Assembly (NCBI GenBank): GCA_035762175.1
Contig: DASTPP010000344.1
Location: 20,755-84,754 of the forward strand
Direction of reading: 5' to 3'
Length of the DNA stretch: 64,000 bases
Source of the DNA: DASTPP01 sp035762175
Lineage (GTDB): Bacteria; Myxococcota_A; Polyangia; Polyangiales; Polyangiaceae
Part shown: in pieces, positions 11,461 to 18,660 of the stretch
Layout of the letters: each line of letters opens with the position of its first letter
Position numbering within the stretch: the stretch's first letter is position 1
Notes under the pieces: model-generated
What the model was told of the DNA's origin: nothing
Databases searched by the model: none
Seen by the model: the letters and a program-made list of their open reading frames with translations, nothing else
Position numbers and translations under genes: made by a program

Positions 11461-11532
11461 CGGCCGCAGGCGAGGCGTTGAGAGCGAGGCCGACTCGGGT
11501 CGGCCGCAGCGAAAAAACGACGCCTGCGGCCG
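11461..11532. other. Nested hairpin downstream of the SDR gene
   Basis: An outer 12-bp inverted repeat (CGGCCGCAGGCG at 11461-11472, CGCCTGCGGCCG at 11521-11532) encloses an inner stem GGCCGAC/GTCGGCC with a TCGG loop. It starts 25 bp after the SDR stop. There is no U-tract, so it is not a standard intrinsic terminator; it may still act as a terminator or mRNA-end structure. Confidence 0.5.
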
Positions 11533-11899
11533 CGCCAGGTGAGCTGCGCAACCGCTCTAGATCTTCGACGAGGTCGTGAAAAGTCGGCCATAAGTCGTGC
11601 CTATCGTGTGTAGGTCACGGCCCGGGCCTTCGCGTCGGGTGCGAACCGATGCGGGGGCCGACTTTGCGCCAGCGACGCCGGGGCGCCCGCACCAGCGCGG
11701 GGCGGCGGCGTCGGTTGGTAATGAGATTAGCGGGGCGGAGGAGAAAAGCAACGGGCGATTGCGGGTATTTTTATGGGTGAAGCCGCATTGCGAACAGCAA
11801 GACGCATGCCGCGGCGGGCGGCGCCGGCGGCCCTCCGCACCGCCCGCACACGCCGCCCGCCCCGCCGCCGCCCCCTCGTCGTTCGACCGCCGCTCTCCT
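11533..11899. other. Non-coding stretch, no gene seen
   Basis: No open frame here has a recognisable domain or a convincing start. Base composition is locally less GC-rich (around 11700-11790), unlike the neighbouring genes, which fits decayed accessory DNA at the edge of the island. Confidence 0.4.
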
Positions 11900-12170
11900 C
11901 GAACGACGCCACACACGCCGACGCACTCTTCATCTCGACCGAGCTGCGCGACGACTGCGGCCCGGAGGCGGGCGAGCTCTTCTTGACGACCCTCGCTCTC
12001 GTCCGAGCCCCCCGCGGACTGCGGGCGAACGTGGTCGCTCTCGAGCTCTCCGCCGACGAACGACTCGGACACGCCGCAGTCGCCGCAACGGCCACCGAAC
12101 GCCCCTCGCACGGCCGCGCGCTTCCGCGGAGACCGCGATTTACGTCGTCGTCAGCGGGCCGTCGGCGAAT
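11900..12170 (-). pseudogene. Broken HNH endonuclease copy (internal deletion, lost start)
   Basis: Reading minus from 12170, the sequence matches the end of the coiled-coil gene (RFADGPLTTT then stop) followed by the start of the intact HNH gene at 16640-17158. The start ATG has become ATC. The product would read RGAFGGRCGDCGVSESFVGG and DHVRPQSAGGSD and then jump directly to ELARLRAAVVAQLGRD, so about 100 codons, including the NLVYACTTCN half of the HNH motif, have been deleted. Flanking DNA beyond both ends is also similar between the two copies. This is a relic of a duplicated two-gene cassette. Confidence 0.85.
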
Positions 12171-12200
12171 CGGGCGGGGCAGGCCCACGGGCGAGGGCGC

Positions 12201-12293
12201 TCAGGGTAGCAGCGGGGGCAGCCCCTCGATGAGCAGGGGGGTTGGGTTGGCGGATTCCGTGTTCATGTTGACGCTGCTGCCCAGCTGGCCGAA
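12201..12293 (-). pseudogene. Detached final RCC1 repeat after a premature stop
   Basis: In the same frame as the RCC1 gene, directly after its TAG, the sequence continues FGQLGSSVNMNTESANPTP and ends LIEGLPPLLP with a TGA at 12201-12203. FGQLG is exactly what follows WGRN or WGSN in most repeats of this gene. The segment is therefore the original C-terminus, cut off by one nonsense change or a sequencing error. Confidence 0.75.
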
Positions 12294-13457
12294 CTAGTTG
12301 CGGCCCCAGCAGAGCACGCGCCCGTCTTGGCGAAGCGCGCAGCTGTGAAAGCCGCCGAGCGCCAGCTGCTGCACCTCGCTCAAGTCGGCGTCGTCGACCA
12401 GCGTCGGCGTGGGGGTGCCTGTGACCGCGGTGGCGGCAGTGCCCAGCTGGCCGGAGTCGTTGCGGCCCCAGCAGAGCACGCGCCCGTCTTGGCGAAGCAC
12501 GCAGCTATGAAAGCCGCCGAGCACCAGGTGCCGCACCTCGCCCAAGTCGGCGTCGTTGACCAGCGTGGGCGTGCGAATGTAGGCACCGTGACCCATATTG
12601 GTGGCGGTGCCCAACTGGCCGAACGCGTTGGACCCCCAGCAGAGCACGCGCCCGTCTCGACGAAGCGCGCAGCTGTGCGAGTCGCCGAGCGCCAGCTGCC
12701 GCACCTCGCCCAAGTCGGCGTCGTCGACCACCTGTGGCACGGGAGTGGGGGTTTCTGTGTCCTCGTTGGTGGTGGTGCCCAGCTGTCCGAACTTGTTGCG
12801 GCCCCAGCAGAGCACGCGCCCGTCCTGGCGAAGCACACAGCTGTGCGAGTCGCCGAGCGCCAACTGCCGCACCTCGCCCAAGTTGGCGTCGTCGACCAAC
12901 GTCGGCGTGGGGGTGTAGGCGCCCGGGCCCACGTTGGTGGCGGTGCCCAGCTGGCCAACGAAGTTGCTGCCCCAGCAGAGCACGCGCCCGTCTCGACGAA
13001 GCGCGCAGCTGTGATAGTAGCCGAGCGCCAGTTGCCGTACCTCGCCCAAGTCGGCGTCGTCGACCAGCGTCGGCGTGGGGTTGGGGATATCGCCCACATT
13101 CTCGCTGCGGCCGAGCTGGCCGTGCTTGTTCCACCCCCAGCAATGCGCGATGCTGTGGTCGCGCACGCAAGTGTGATTGGCCCCCATTGCCAACACGTCC
13201 TGCACCGGCTCGGGGCTACCGCCCGCGCCGCCACCCCCCGAGGCGCCCGCCGTGCCGCCTTGCCCCACATTGCCTCCGCCCGAAGCGCCCGTCGCCCCGC
13301 CCGCCCCGCCACCACCACCCCTCGCGCCCCTTTCGTTCTGCCCAGAAAGGTCGTCGACGTCGACCCCGAAGAGGAGCTGGCACCCGGCGGCGGAACTCAA
13401 AAGCGCTGTCACCCACGCAACGGCCGCCGCCCAGCGCCGTGAACCTCGCCCGTGCAT
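12294..13457 (-). CDS. RCC1-repeat lipoprotein, truncated by an in-frame amber stop
   Basis: 387 residues from ATG 13457. Lipobox SSAAGC (Cys26) follows a hydrophobic helix, then a Gly/Ser/Ala linker rich in GG motifs, then six RCC1-type repeats of about 55 residues with the signature LALGxxHSCALRxDGRVLCWG and SNxFGQLG. RCC1 repeats form a beta-propeller; here it would be displayed on the envelope as a binding or scaffold module. The units are 159-169 bp long and very similar at DNA level, implying recent expansion. The frame stops at TAG immediately after WGRN, in the middle of a repeat, and the same frame continues for 30 more codons of obvious repeat sequence. Without the stop the protein would be 418 residues. 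Confidence 0.85.
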   Translation of the reverse strand: MHGRGSRRWAAAVAWVTALLSSAAGCQLLFGVDVDDLSGQNERGARGGGGGAGGATGASGGGNVGQGGTAGASGGGGAGGSPEPVQDVLAMGANHTCVRDHSIAHCWGWNKHGQLGRSENVGDIPNPTPTLVDDADLGEVRQLALGYYHSCALRRDGRVLCWGSNFVGQLGTATNVGPGAYTPTPTLVDDANLGEVRQLALGDSHSCVLRQDGRVLCWGRNKFGQLGTTTNEDTETPTPVPQVVDDADLGEVRQLALGDSHSCALRRDGRVLCWGSNAFGQLGTATNMGHGAYIRTPTLVNDADLGEVRHLVLGGFHSCVLRQDGRVLCWGRNDSGQLGTAATAVTGTPTPTLVDDADLSEVQQLALGGFHSCALRQDGRVLCWGRN

Positions 13458-13911
13458 GGCCCCACGCTACCACGACCGGGGCGAACCGAGCTTCGAGGCG
13501 CAACCAAGCGCGGGCCCCGGCCGGGTGGGCTTAGGTGGCCAATCACCCCCGTTCGTTTTTCCTGCAACCTCCGCCGCGCTGCCTCCTGCGAGGGCGCCCA
13601 AGCGCCCGGGCTCACGGCCGTCGAGAAGATGCTCGAGGCGATCTGGTTCGACCCGAGTACCGAGCCCGCTTCGCCCTCCGACGAGGGGGCGGTCGCGAGC
13701 GCCGACAGCAGCGAGACCGAGCGGTCGAAGGGCGAGAAGGAAGAAGAAGAAGGGTAGCCGGAGGCCGAAGCGGAGCAGGGCGAGGCGGGTGAACCCCAGG
13801 GGGGCGTTCGCGTCGCCCGCCTTGACCCTCACGCCTCATCGAGCACCCATCCACGGCGCGACGAATCGATGGCCCCCGAGGGCCGGCCCCGCCGCGCTGC
13901 GCTCCGGGTTC
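13458..13911. other. Gap between RCC1 gene and nuclease remnant, possible gene scrap
   Basis: No complete gene is seen. A plus-frame segment at about 13617-13757 reads AVEKMLEAIWFD followed by an acidic tail and ends in TAG. Its codon use looks like coding DNA and it may be the C-terminal scrap of a lost gene. The remainder holds the upstream region of the RCC1 gene. Confidence 0.35.
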
Positions 13912-14430
13912 ATGCCCGCGCCGTACCTGCACGAAAGGCCCGTCTCCCTCGTGCGCGATCGCCCCGTCGTCGTGCTCGACTTCCTGCGCTACGCCCACGG
14001 CATCGACCTCGCCCCCGCCTCGCTCCTGCAGCTCGACACCGCCGACCTGACCGACCTCGACCCGGCCGAGCGGCGCGCCGACCTCGTCTCGCTTTGCCTC
14101 GGCGAGGGCGTCCACCCCCTCTACGGCCTCATCGTCGAGGTGCAAGTCGCCCCCGACCCCGACAAGCCCTACCGCTGGCCCGCCTACGCCACGGGCCTGC
14201 GCGACCGGCGGCGCTGCCCGACCGACGTGCTCGTCGTCTGCGTCGACGACGCCCTCGCCCGCTCGTTTGCCGCGCCCATTCGCCTCGGCTACGGCCCCTC
14301 GGTTGCTCGCGCCGCCCGCCGACGCCGAAGCGCGCACCCCGCGACGCCCGGCCCCGGACGGCTCAGCGACGCAACGCCCGACCGCGACAGCGACGCTCTC
14401 GCCTGCGCACGCCCCCGAGCAGCTCGTTAA
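13912..14430 (+). pseudogene. PD-(D/E)XK-like nuclease family remnant, copy 1 (truncated)
   Basis: From ATG 13912 the frame reads MPAPYLHERPVSLVRDRP, then DLTDLDPAERRADLVSLCL, GLIVEVQVAPDPDKPYRWPA and PTDVLVVCVDDALARSFA. This matches a family of about 300-residue hypothetical proteins common in Streptomyces and myxobacteria, whose RAD...(I/V)VEVQ core looks like a PD-(D/E)XK nuclease fold. After IRLGYGPS (about 14300) similarity ends, the frame becomes low-complexity and stops at 14430, so the C-terminal half is missing or frameshifted. A second, shorter copy lies at 17716. The family name is from memory of sequence pattern, not from a search. Confidence 0.65.
14301..14360. repeat. 60-70 bp sequence shared with 16435-16506
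   Basis: The stretch with GCTCGCGCCGC and GACGCCGAAGCGCGC followed by ACGCCCGGCCCCGG recurs with few changes at 16435-16506. It lies just where the nuclease remnant loses its family similarity, so it marks a shared rearrangement junction or a scrap of the same lost gene. Confidence 0.55.
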
Positions 14431-14904
14431 CCCGGCGGCTCTGCGCCGATGCACCGCCGCTTCGATCGCCGCCGCGTGTCGGTCGTGCCACCGCTCGATC
14501 GCGGCGCGCAACTGCTGAAAAACACGCCGTCTCGACGTCAAATCGGCGAGGCCGAGATTCACGGAAAATGCCACCCGAATGACCTCCCCCGAAGGGGCCG
14601 GGAACTCCATCTTGGCAGGGTTGGGTTGCCCTCTCTCGATCTCGTCTGCAGCGCTCGCCAAAACTTGTTCGAAAATCTGCTTCTCGTAAGCTGGCTCATT
14701 CAGCAAAAGGTCGAGGTAGGCCTCGACGCTGTTGCCGCCCTCTCGTACCTCTCTCTGCGACACCGCGGGGACGAGGGGCCCCGGGTCTTCCATCACACCC
14801 CACGGAGCGCGCGAGTCGGGGGCGCCGTCTTTCAAATGGAGAAAGATGTTTACGCCGACCCCTTCGCGGGGGGACTTGATGCGCATCGCCGTCAGGTAGA
14901 TCAT
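14427..14904 (-). CDS. Unknown protein translationally coupled to the DUF6602 gene
   Basis: ATG 14904 overlaps the TGA of the DUF6602 gene as ATGA, so the two are probably translated together. About 158 residues look genuine: MIYLTAMRIKSPREG, NIFLHLKDGAP, VEAYLDLLLNEPAYEKQ, then a helical C-terminal segment RRRVFQQLRAAIERWHDR. No family was recognised. The literal frame does not stop here: it continues to 13612 (430 residues) across the antisense of the nuclease remnant. A TAA in the +1 frame at 14429-14427 is the likely original end, so the interval given stops there. It could be a structural or immunity-like partner of the DUF6602 protein (inference). Confidence 0.6.
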
Positions 14905-16223
14905 GGGCCTTCCTCCGCGGGCAGCTCAGCCCCTTCGTTCGCAACCTCTGGGTCGTCCTGTTGTACCGTCGTTCGCAGGGCGTCGTAGACACGTCCGCTC
15001 TGGTCGACCACGCGGCGCACGTACTCGACCACGTCGTCTTCCTCGACCTCCCAGCGCTGGTCCTCCTCGGCGGACGCGTCCGTGCAGAGGAACACGTCTG
15101 ACTTTGCGAGGTAGAAGAAGGCCGCCAGCGTGGCCTTCGTCTGGGACGGCGCCGTCACGAGCACGACGACCCCGGCCGTGGCGAGCCCGGAAGCGTCGCG
15201 ACCGGTGGCGACGAACGCGCGGGCCGTCGCCCCTTCATCTCCCTTGAGCAGGTCGAGAAAGAGCTTGTGAAACGGCTGCTTCTCGACCTCACGGCGCCGC
15301 AGGAGGAGCCCGTGCAAGCTCTCGAAGACAGGGTCGAGATCGGCGATCGGCACCTCGATCGCCTTACGCTCGGGCTTGGCCGGAAGTAGATCGAGGTGCA
15401 ACGACGGCGAAATCAACCCCTGGGCAGCGAAGTACCCCGTAACGACGCGAAGGAAGGCCGCCAGCGCCGACGTTCGGTCACCCGGGTACTCTTGGACGCA
15501 GACTTTCTTGTTGAAAAAGTCGTAAAAAGCGACGTACGCGCCCGTCTCTTCGTGGCCCGTAACGCAAGAAGAGCAATAGATGACATGCGGCGCGTCGGAG
15601 CTTTGCAACGTCGCCGCCTCGATCCGCCGCCTCGTCAGCTCTACCTCGCTGTCGGCGCCCTCCAGACCGCCCTCGGGCGCCCCGGCCGCGGCTTTTTTCG
15701 GCGCAGGCGCCTTGCCTCGGAAGAGAACGATGCCGCGGAAGGCAAAAGGCGAGTACAGCGCCAAGCGCTTCATCTGCCCCAACGCCCCGCCTTCACCCTC
15801 GGCCGAGGCTAGGTCTTCCGAGCCGTTCTTCGCGTCCTTGACTTCGATGATGCCGACGACGTCGGGCGCGGCAACGATCTCGACCCCGCCGGCGCTGTGA
15901 AGCGGCGTCGACCGCGTTCGATCATAAATGATGACGTCCGTCTGGGGCGAAACCGCGCCTTGCGGGTTCGCCTCCGCAAGGCTGCGCCCGGGCTCGCGCA
16001 AGAAACCGGACGTCACGGCGAGCCGCTGCGGCAGCACGACGCCGAGCAGATCGCGCACGCCGGCCTCGGCGGCGGAGCCGAGCGCCGAGTTCTGGTTTTC
16101 AGCGCCAAGATGCTGGCGCATGACATCGGCCGGCGCCGTCATGCGATCGAGAAGGATCGCCAGCCAACGCTTTCGCTGCCCTTCACCCGAAGCCCCCGTC
16201 TCGCCCTTGAGCCCACTACCCAC
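14901..16223 (-). CDS. DUF6602-like protein with restriction-nuclease-like core
   Basis: 440 residues from ATG 16223. Residues about 45-135 match the DUF6602 pattern: GSAAEAGVRDLLGVVLPQR, then VTSGFLREPG, SPQTDVIIYD and VVGIIEVKDA. The D...ExK arrangement resembles the active site of PD-(D/E)XK nucleases, although DUF6602 function is not established. The middle is Cys-containing (VIYCSSCVTGHE); the C-terminal half has helices and an acidic end. No signal peptide, so cytoplasmic. It is followed by a gene starting inside its stop codon. The pair lies between nuclease remnants and an HNH cassette, which suggests a defence or mobile-DNA context. Calling it a defence system is inference; nothing here shows activity. 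Confidence 0.75.
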   Translation of the reverse strand: MGSGLKGETGASGEGQRKRWLAILLDRMTAPADVMRQHLGAENQNSALGSAAEAGVRDLLGVVLPQRLAVTSGFLREPGRSLAEANPQGAVSPQTDVIIYDRTRSTPLHSAGGVEIVAAPDVVGIIEVKDAKNGSEDLASAEGEGGALGQMKRLALYSPFAFRGIVLFRGKAPAPKKAAAGAPEGGLEGADSEVELTRRRIEAATLQSSDAPHVIYCSSCVTGHEETGAYVAFYDFFNKKVCVQEYPGDRTSALAAFLRVVTGYFAAQGLISPSLHLDLLPAKPERKAIEVPIADLDPVFESLHGLLLRRREVEKQPFHKLFLDLLKGDEGATARAFVATGRDASGLATAGVVVLVTAPSQTKATLAAFFYLAKSDVFLCTDASAEEDQRWEVEEDDVVEYVRRVVDQSGRVYDALRTTVQQDDPEVANEGAELPAEEGP

Positions 16224-16639
16224 CCCAACTTCCTATCTGCCGCGCGGCACGCGCGCAACCGCGGCAACCTGCCGTGCCGACGCTCGCCCGCCGAGGCGCG
16301 GAAAAGCGCCTTCGAAATCGCCCCCCCTCGCTATGCTCAGCCCCTGCCTCGGCGAGGGCGGGCGGCCCCTTCTACGCCCTCGCCGACGAGCAGCGGCGCG
16401 CGCCGTACGCCCCTCGCCGCCCCCGAACGCCCCGGCTGCTCGCGCCGCTCGCCGACGCCGAAGCGCGCGCCCCCCACGAGCGCCCCGTGACGCCCGGCCC
16501 CGGCCGCCTCGGCGGGCGTCGCGCCCACACGCGATGGCAATGCCGTCGCGCGCTGGCTCGCCACCCCGCACGCAGCGTTAGCTTCGAGCACCCTTGCCCC
16601 CTGACCGCCACCCTTGGGCTCGAGGGCTCGCACGCCGAC
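16224..16639. other. Gap with a short repeat, no gene seen
   Basis: It lies between the end of the HNH gene and the DUF6602 start. It contains the 16435-16506 copy of the short repeat also found at 14301-14360. No frame has coding character beyond that. The DUF6602 operon promoter should lie near 16230-16300 but no clear -35/-10 pair was found. Confidence 0.4.
16435..16506. repeat. Second copy of the 60-70 bp island repeat
   Basis: Matches 14301-14360 with a few substitutions and an insertion of about 10 bp. It flanks the DUF6602 operon on the other side, so the operon is bracketed by two direct copies. Confidence 0.55.
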
Positions 16640-17158
16640 TCACTCTTCTCGACCGAGCAGCGCGACCACCGCGGCCCGGAGACGGGCAACCTCGTCTTGG
16701 AGCGCGCTGTTCTCTCGGCGCAGGCGCATCTCTGCCTCCTTCGCCCGGGCGAGCTCGTCGCTTTGCGCCCGCATCGCACGTTGCAGACGGCGCAACTCGA
16801 TGAGCTGCGCGCGATTGAGATGGAGGCGCTGAATGTGGAACCAACCGCGAGGCGTGATGCCCACGAGTCGGCCGTTGCTCGCCTCGGCGATATGCGCTTC
16901 CACGTCGTCGCGCCCCGGGTGAAGAAGCCGCAAGCTCGGCGGCGCGTTGCCGGCCGGGGCGTAGTCGCCCTTGAAGCGGTTGCACGTGGTGCAGGCGTAG
17001 ACGAGATTCTCGATGTCGTCCGAGCCCCCCGCAGCCTGCGGGCGAACATGATCGATCTCGAGCTCTCCGCCGACGAACGACTCGGACACGCCGCAGTCGC
17101 CGCAACGGCCGCCGAAGGCCCCTCGCACGGCCGCGCGCACCTCGGCGGAGACCGCCAT
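16640..17158 (-). CDS. HNH endonuclease, intact copy
   Basis: 172 residues from ATG 17158, directly adjacent to the upstream gene's TAG. The HNH motif is complete: CGDC (Cys19, Cys22), E34-I-D36-H37, then N51-L and C56-T-T-C59-N60 followed by RFKGD, so a zinc-supported beta-beta-alpha-metal nuclease is expected. The second half carries HIQRLHLNRAQLIELRRLQ and a long helix with heptad-like spacing (LRRENSALQDEVARLRAA), probably a coiled-coil. HNH proteins of this size act in restriction, mobile elements or DNA repair; which one applies here is unknown. It forms a two-gene cassette with the coiled-coil gene upstream, and a broken copy of the same cassette lies at 11900-12170. Confidence 0.85.
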   Translation of the reverse strand: MAVSAEVRAAVRGAFGGRCGDCGVSESFVGGELEIDHVRPQAAGGSDDIENLVYACTTCNRFKGDYAPAGNAPPSLRLLHPGRDDVEAHIAEASNGRLVGITPRGWFHIQRLHLNRAQLIELRRLQRAMRAQSDELARAKEAEMRLRRENSALQDEVARLRAAVVALLGREE

Positions 17159-17512
17159 CTACGTCGTCGTCACCGAACCATCGGCGAACCGGGCCAGCGC
17201 ATCAGAAATGGCGGCCCGACGACGCTCGAATTCGACCAGGAAGCGACGCGCATCGGCGGCAAGGGCCTGCTGCTGCGCGAGCAAGCGCGCCAGCTCTTCG
17301 TTCTCGCCTTGCACGGTGGCGAGCGCGCGCCCGAGCTCGTCGGCCTCGGCGCGCAGCCTCGACATCGCCGGGGCCAGAGCCAGCGCTTCTTCGGCCTCGA
17401 CCTGAGCCATGAGACCGGCCAGCTCGTTCTGCTCGCGCTCTGTTAGCGTGCCGGCGAGCTCTTTACTGCGCAGGCTGTCCAGCAGGGCTTGGTTGTCCTT
17501 CGTCCAGCTCAC
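17159..17512 (-). CDS. Coiled-coil protein, partner of the HNH endonuclease
   Basis: 117 residues from GTG 17512 (VSWTKDNQALLDSL); the frame is open to GTG 17590, which would add 26 less convincing residues. It contains ELAGTLTEREQNELAGLM, then a long helix with heptad-like Leu/Ala spacing (ELGRALATVQGENEELARLL) and ends FADGSVTTT. Small helical proteins with a GTLTxxEQxEL segment commonly precede HNH genes. Its stop TAG touches the HNH ATG with no gap, so the two are almost certainly one transcript. A remnant of its C-terminus sits before the broken HNH copy near 12140-12170, so the two genes were duplicated together. Role unknown; perhaps dimerisation with, or control of, the nuclease. Confidence 0.65.
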   Translation of the reverse strand: MSWTKDNQALLDSLRSKELAGTLTEREQNELAGLMAQVEAEEALALAPAMSRLRAEADELGRALATVQGENEELARLLAQQQALAADARRFLVEFERRRAAISDALARFADGSVTTT

Positions 17513-17715
17513 CGCGAGATCGTAGCCGCCGACCGAAGGGGGGGCAACAGGGCGCCCGACCTCCCCGTTGACCCTCTGCGCCGAGAGCACCGGACTGCAC
17601 TCGGCTCGGTGGCATGAGGGCGGCCCTGCGTTATGCCCATCTCCGGCGAGTCGGTTCGCCTTCGCAACGAGGCCCTCTCCGCCTCGGCCGCCACGGCGTA
17701 CTACGTGCCGGGCTC

Positions 17716-17875
17716 ATGCCCGCGTCGTACGTGCCCGAAGGGCTCGTCGCCCTCGTGCGCGAGCGCTCCGTCGTCGTGCTCGACCTCCTGCGCTCCGCCC
17801 ACGGCATCGAGCTCGCCCCCGCCGCGCTCCTGTAGCTCGACGCCGCCGACCTGACCGACCTCGCCCATCGAACCG
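17716..17875 (+). pseudogene. PD-(D/E)XK-like nuclease family remnant, copy 2 (N-terminal scrap)
   Basis: ATG 17716 opens MPASYVPEGLVALVRERSVV, then DLLRSAHGIELAPAALL, then an in-frame TAG at 17833 where copy 1 has CAG for Gln, then LDAADLTDLAH before similarity is lost. It is clearly related to copy 1 at 13912 but retains only about 50 codons and carries a nonsense change. Confidence 0.75.
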
Positions 17876-17931
17876 GGGCGCGGCCCGGCCCCCTCGCGTC
17901 GGCGGCGCCTGGCCCGACGCCGCCCCACCCT

Positions 17932-18345
17932 TCAGCGGGCCGGCTCTCGGCTCACCACCTCGACGAGCACGTACCTGAGGGACGAGGCGTCGGCGGGCGG
18001 GTCGGCGACGGGTTCGATGCGCACCCGCAGGGTGTACCGGTTGCCCGCTTCAAAGGAGAAGCCTTCAATCTCGCTGTAAAAGAGCCGCCATTCGGTCTGG
18101 CCCTCGCGCTGGACCTGCAAGCATTGCATCGGCCCCAAGAAGACGCAGGCCACGCGCTCGGCGGCGATGTGCAGCGTTTCGAACCGAACGCCCTCGACGG
18201 TCACGTCCTCGCCGCGCGAGCGCGCGTCTTCTGCGTCGTCGGCCGCGCACGCGGGCGCGGCCAGCAGGCCAGCACCGAGCGAATACCAGAGGGCGGCGCG
18301 GGCGACGGTCGTGAGCGGGTGCCGGGGGCGGAGAATCGATTTCAT
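17932..18345 (-). CDS. DUF4377 domain-containing exported protein
   Basis: 137 residues from ATG 18345. A basic N-terminus and hydrophobic helix end at APACAADD, giving a signal peptide (cleavage probably after ACA). The mature part has CVFLGPMQCLQVQREGQTEW, then FYSEIEGFSFEAGNRYTLRV and ends with VLVEVVS, which is the pattern of DUF4377 domains: a conserved Cys pair, a Trp and the EGF.(Y/F)EPGY-like motif. These small beta domains are found in secreted proteins and alongside META/HslJ domains; biochemical role unknown. It has no close neighbours on the same strand. Confidence 0.85.
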   Translation of the reverse strand: MKSILRPRHPLTTVARAALWYSLGAGLLAAPACAADDAEDARSRGEDVTVEGVRFETLHIAAERVACVFLGPMQCLQVQREGQTEWRLFYSEIEGFSFEAGNRYTLRVRIEPVADPPADASSLRYVLVEVVSREPAR

Positions 18346-18660
18346 GGTGGTGCCTCTTTAAGGTTAGGTTACGAAAAGCGCTGCGGTCGCAGCCGAGGCG
18401 ACACACGCCTCGTTCCGCCGGGTAGCGCGGGCGTAACGACAGAGCACCACGCGTGCCAGCCGGCGGCACGACCGCGCGCGGCAGACGTCAGGGCCGGCGG
18501 CACGACCGCGCGCGGCAGACGTCAGGGCCCTCGGCTCGACGGGGAGCGCGCTTCGTGCGCGTCGGGGCGCCGTGGCGCCGCCTCGCCCGAGGGCTGATCG
18601 GATCGTCAGGCGTTGTGCCACCGTGGCTCAACGCCCGACGCTCGGGCTTCGCTCTACGCC
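18346..18660. other. Intergenic region with a 34-bp tandem repeat
   Basis: It lies between the DUF4377 start and the P1 peptidase stop (both genes on the minus strand). Apart from the tandem repeat at 18459-18526 nothing was recognised. Confidence 0.5.
18459..18526. repeat. 34-bp perfect tandem duplication
   Basis: The unit beginning GCCGGCGGCACGACC and ending GGCAGACGTCAGG occurs twice without change, with the first bases of a third copy. It lies outside genes. Confidence 0.9.

Noticed and set aside
13612..14426. C-terminal 270 residues of the DUF6602 partner
   Set aside because: They are antisense to a segment with clear nuclease-family similarity and have no domain, so they are probably not a natural part of the protein.
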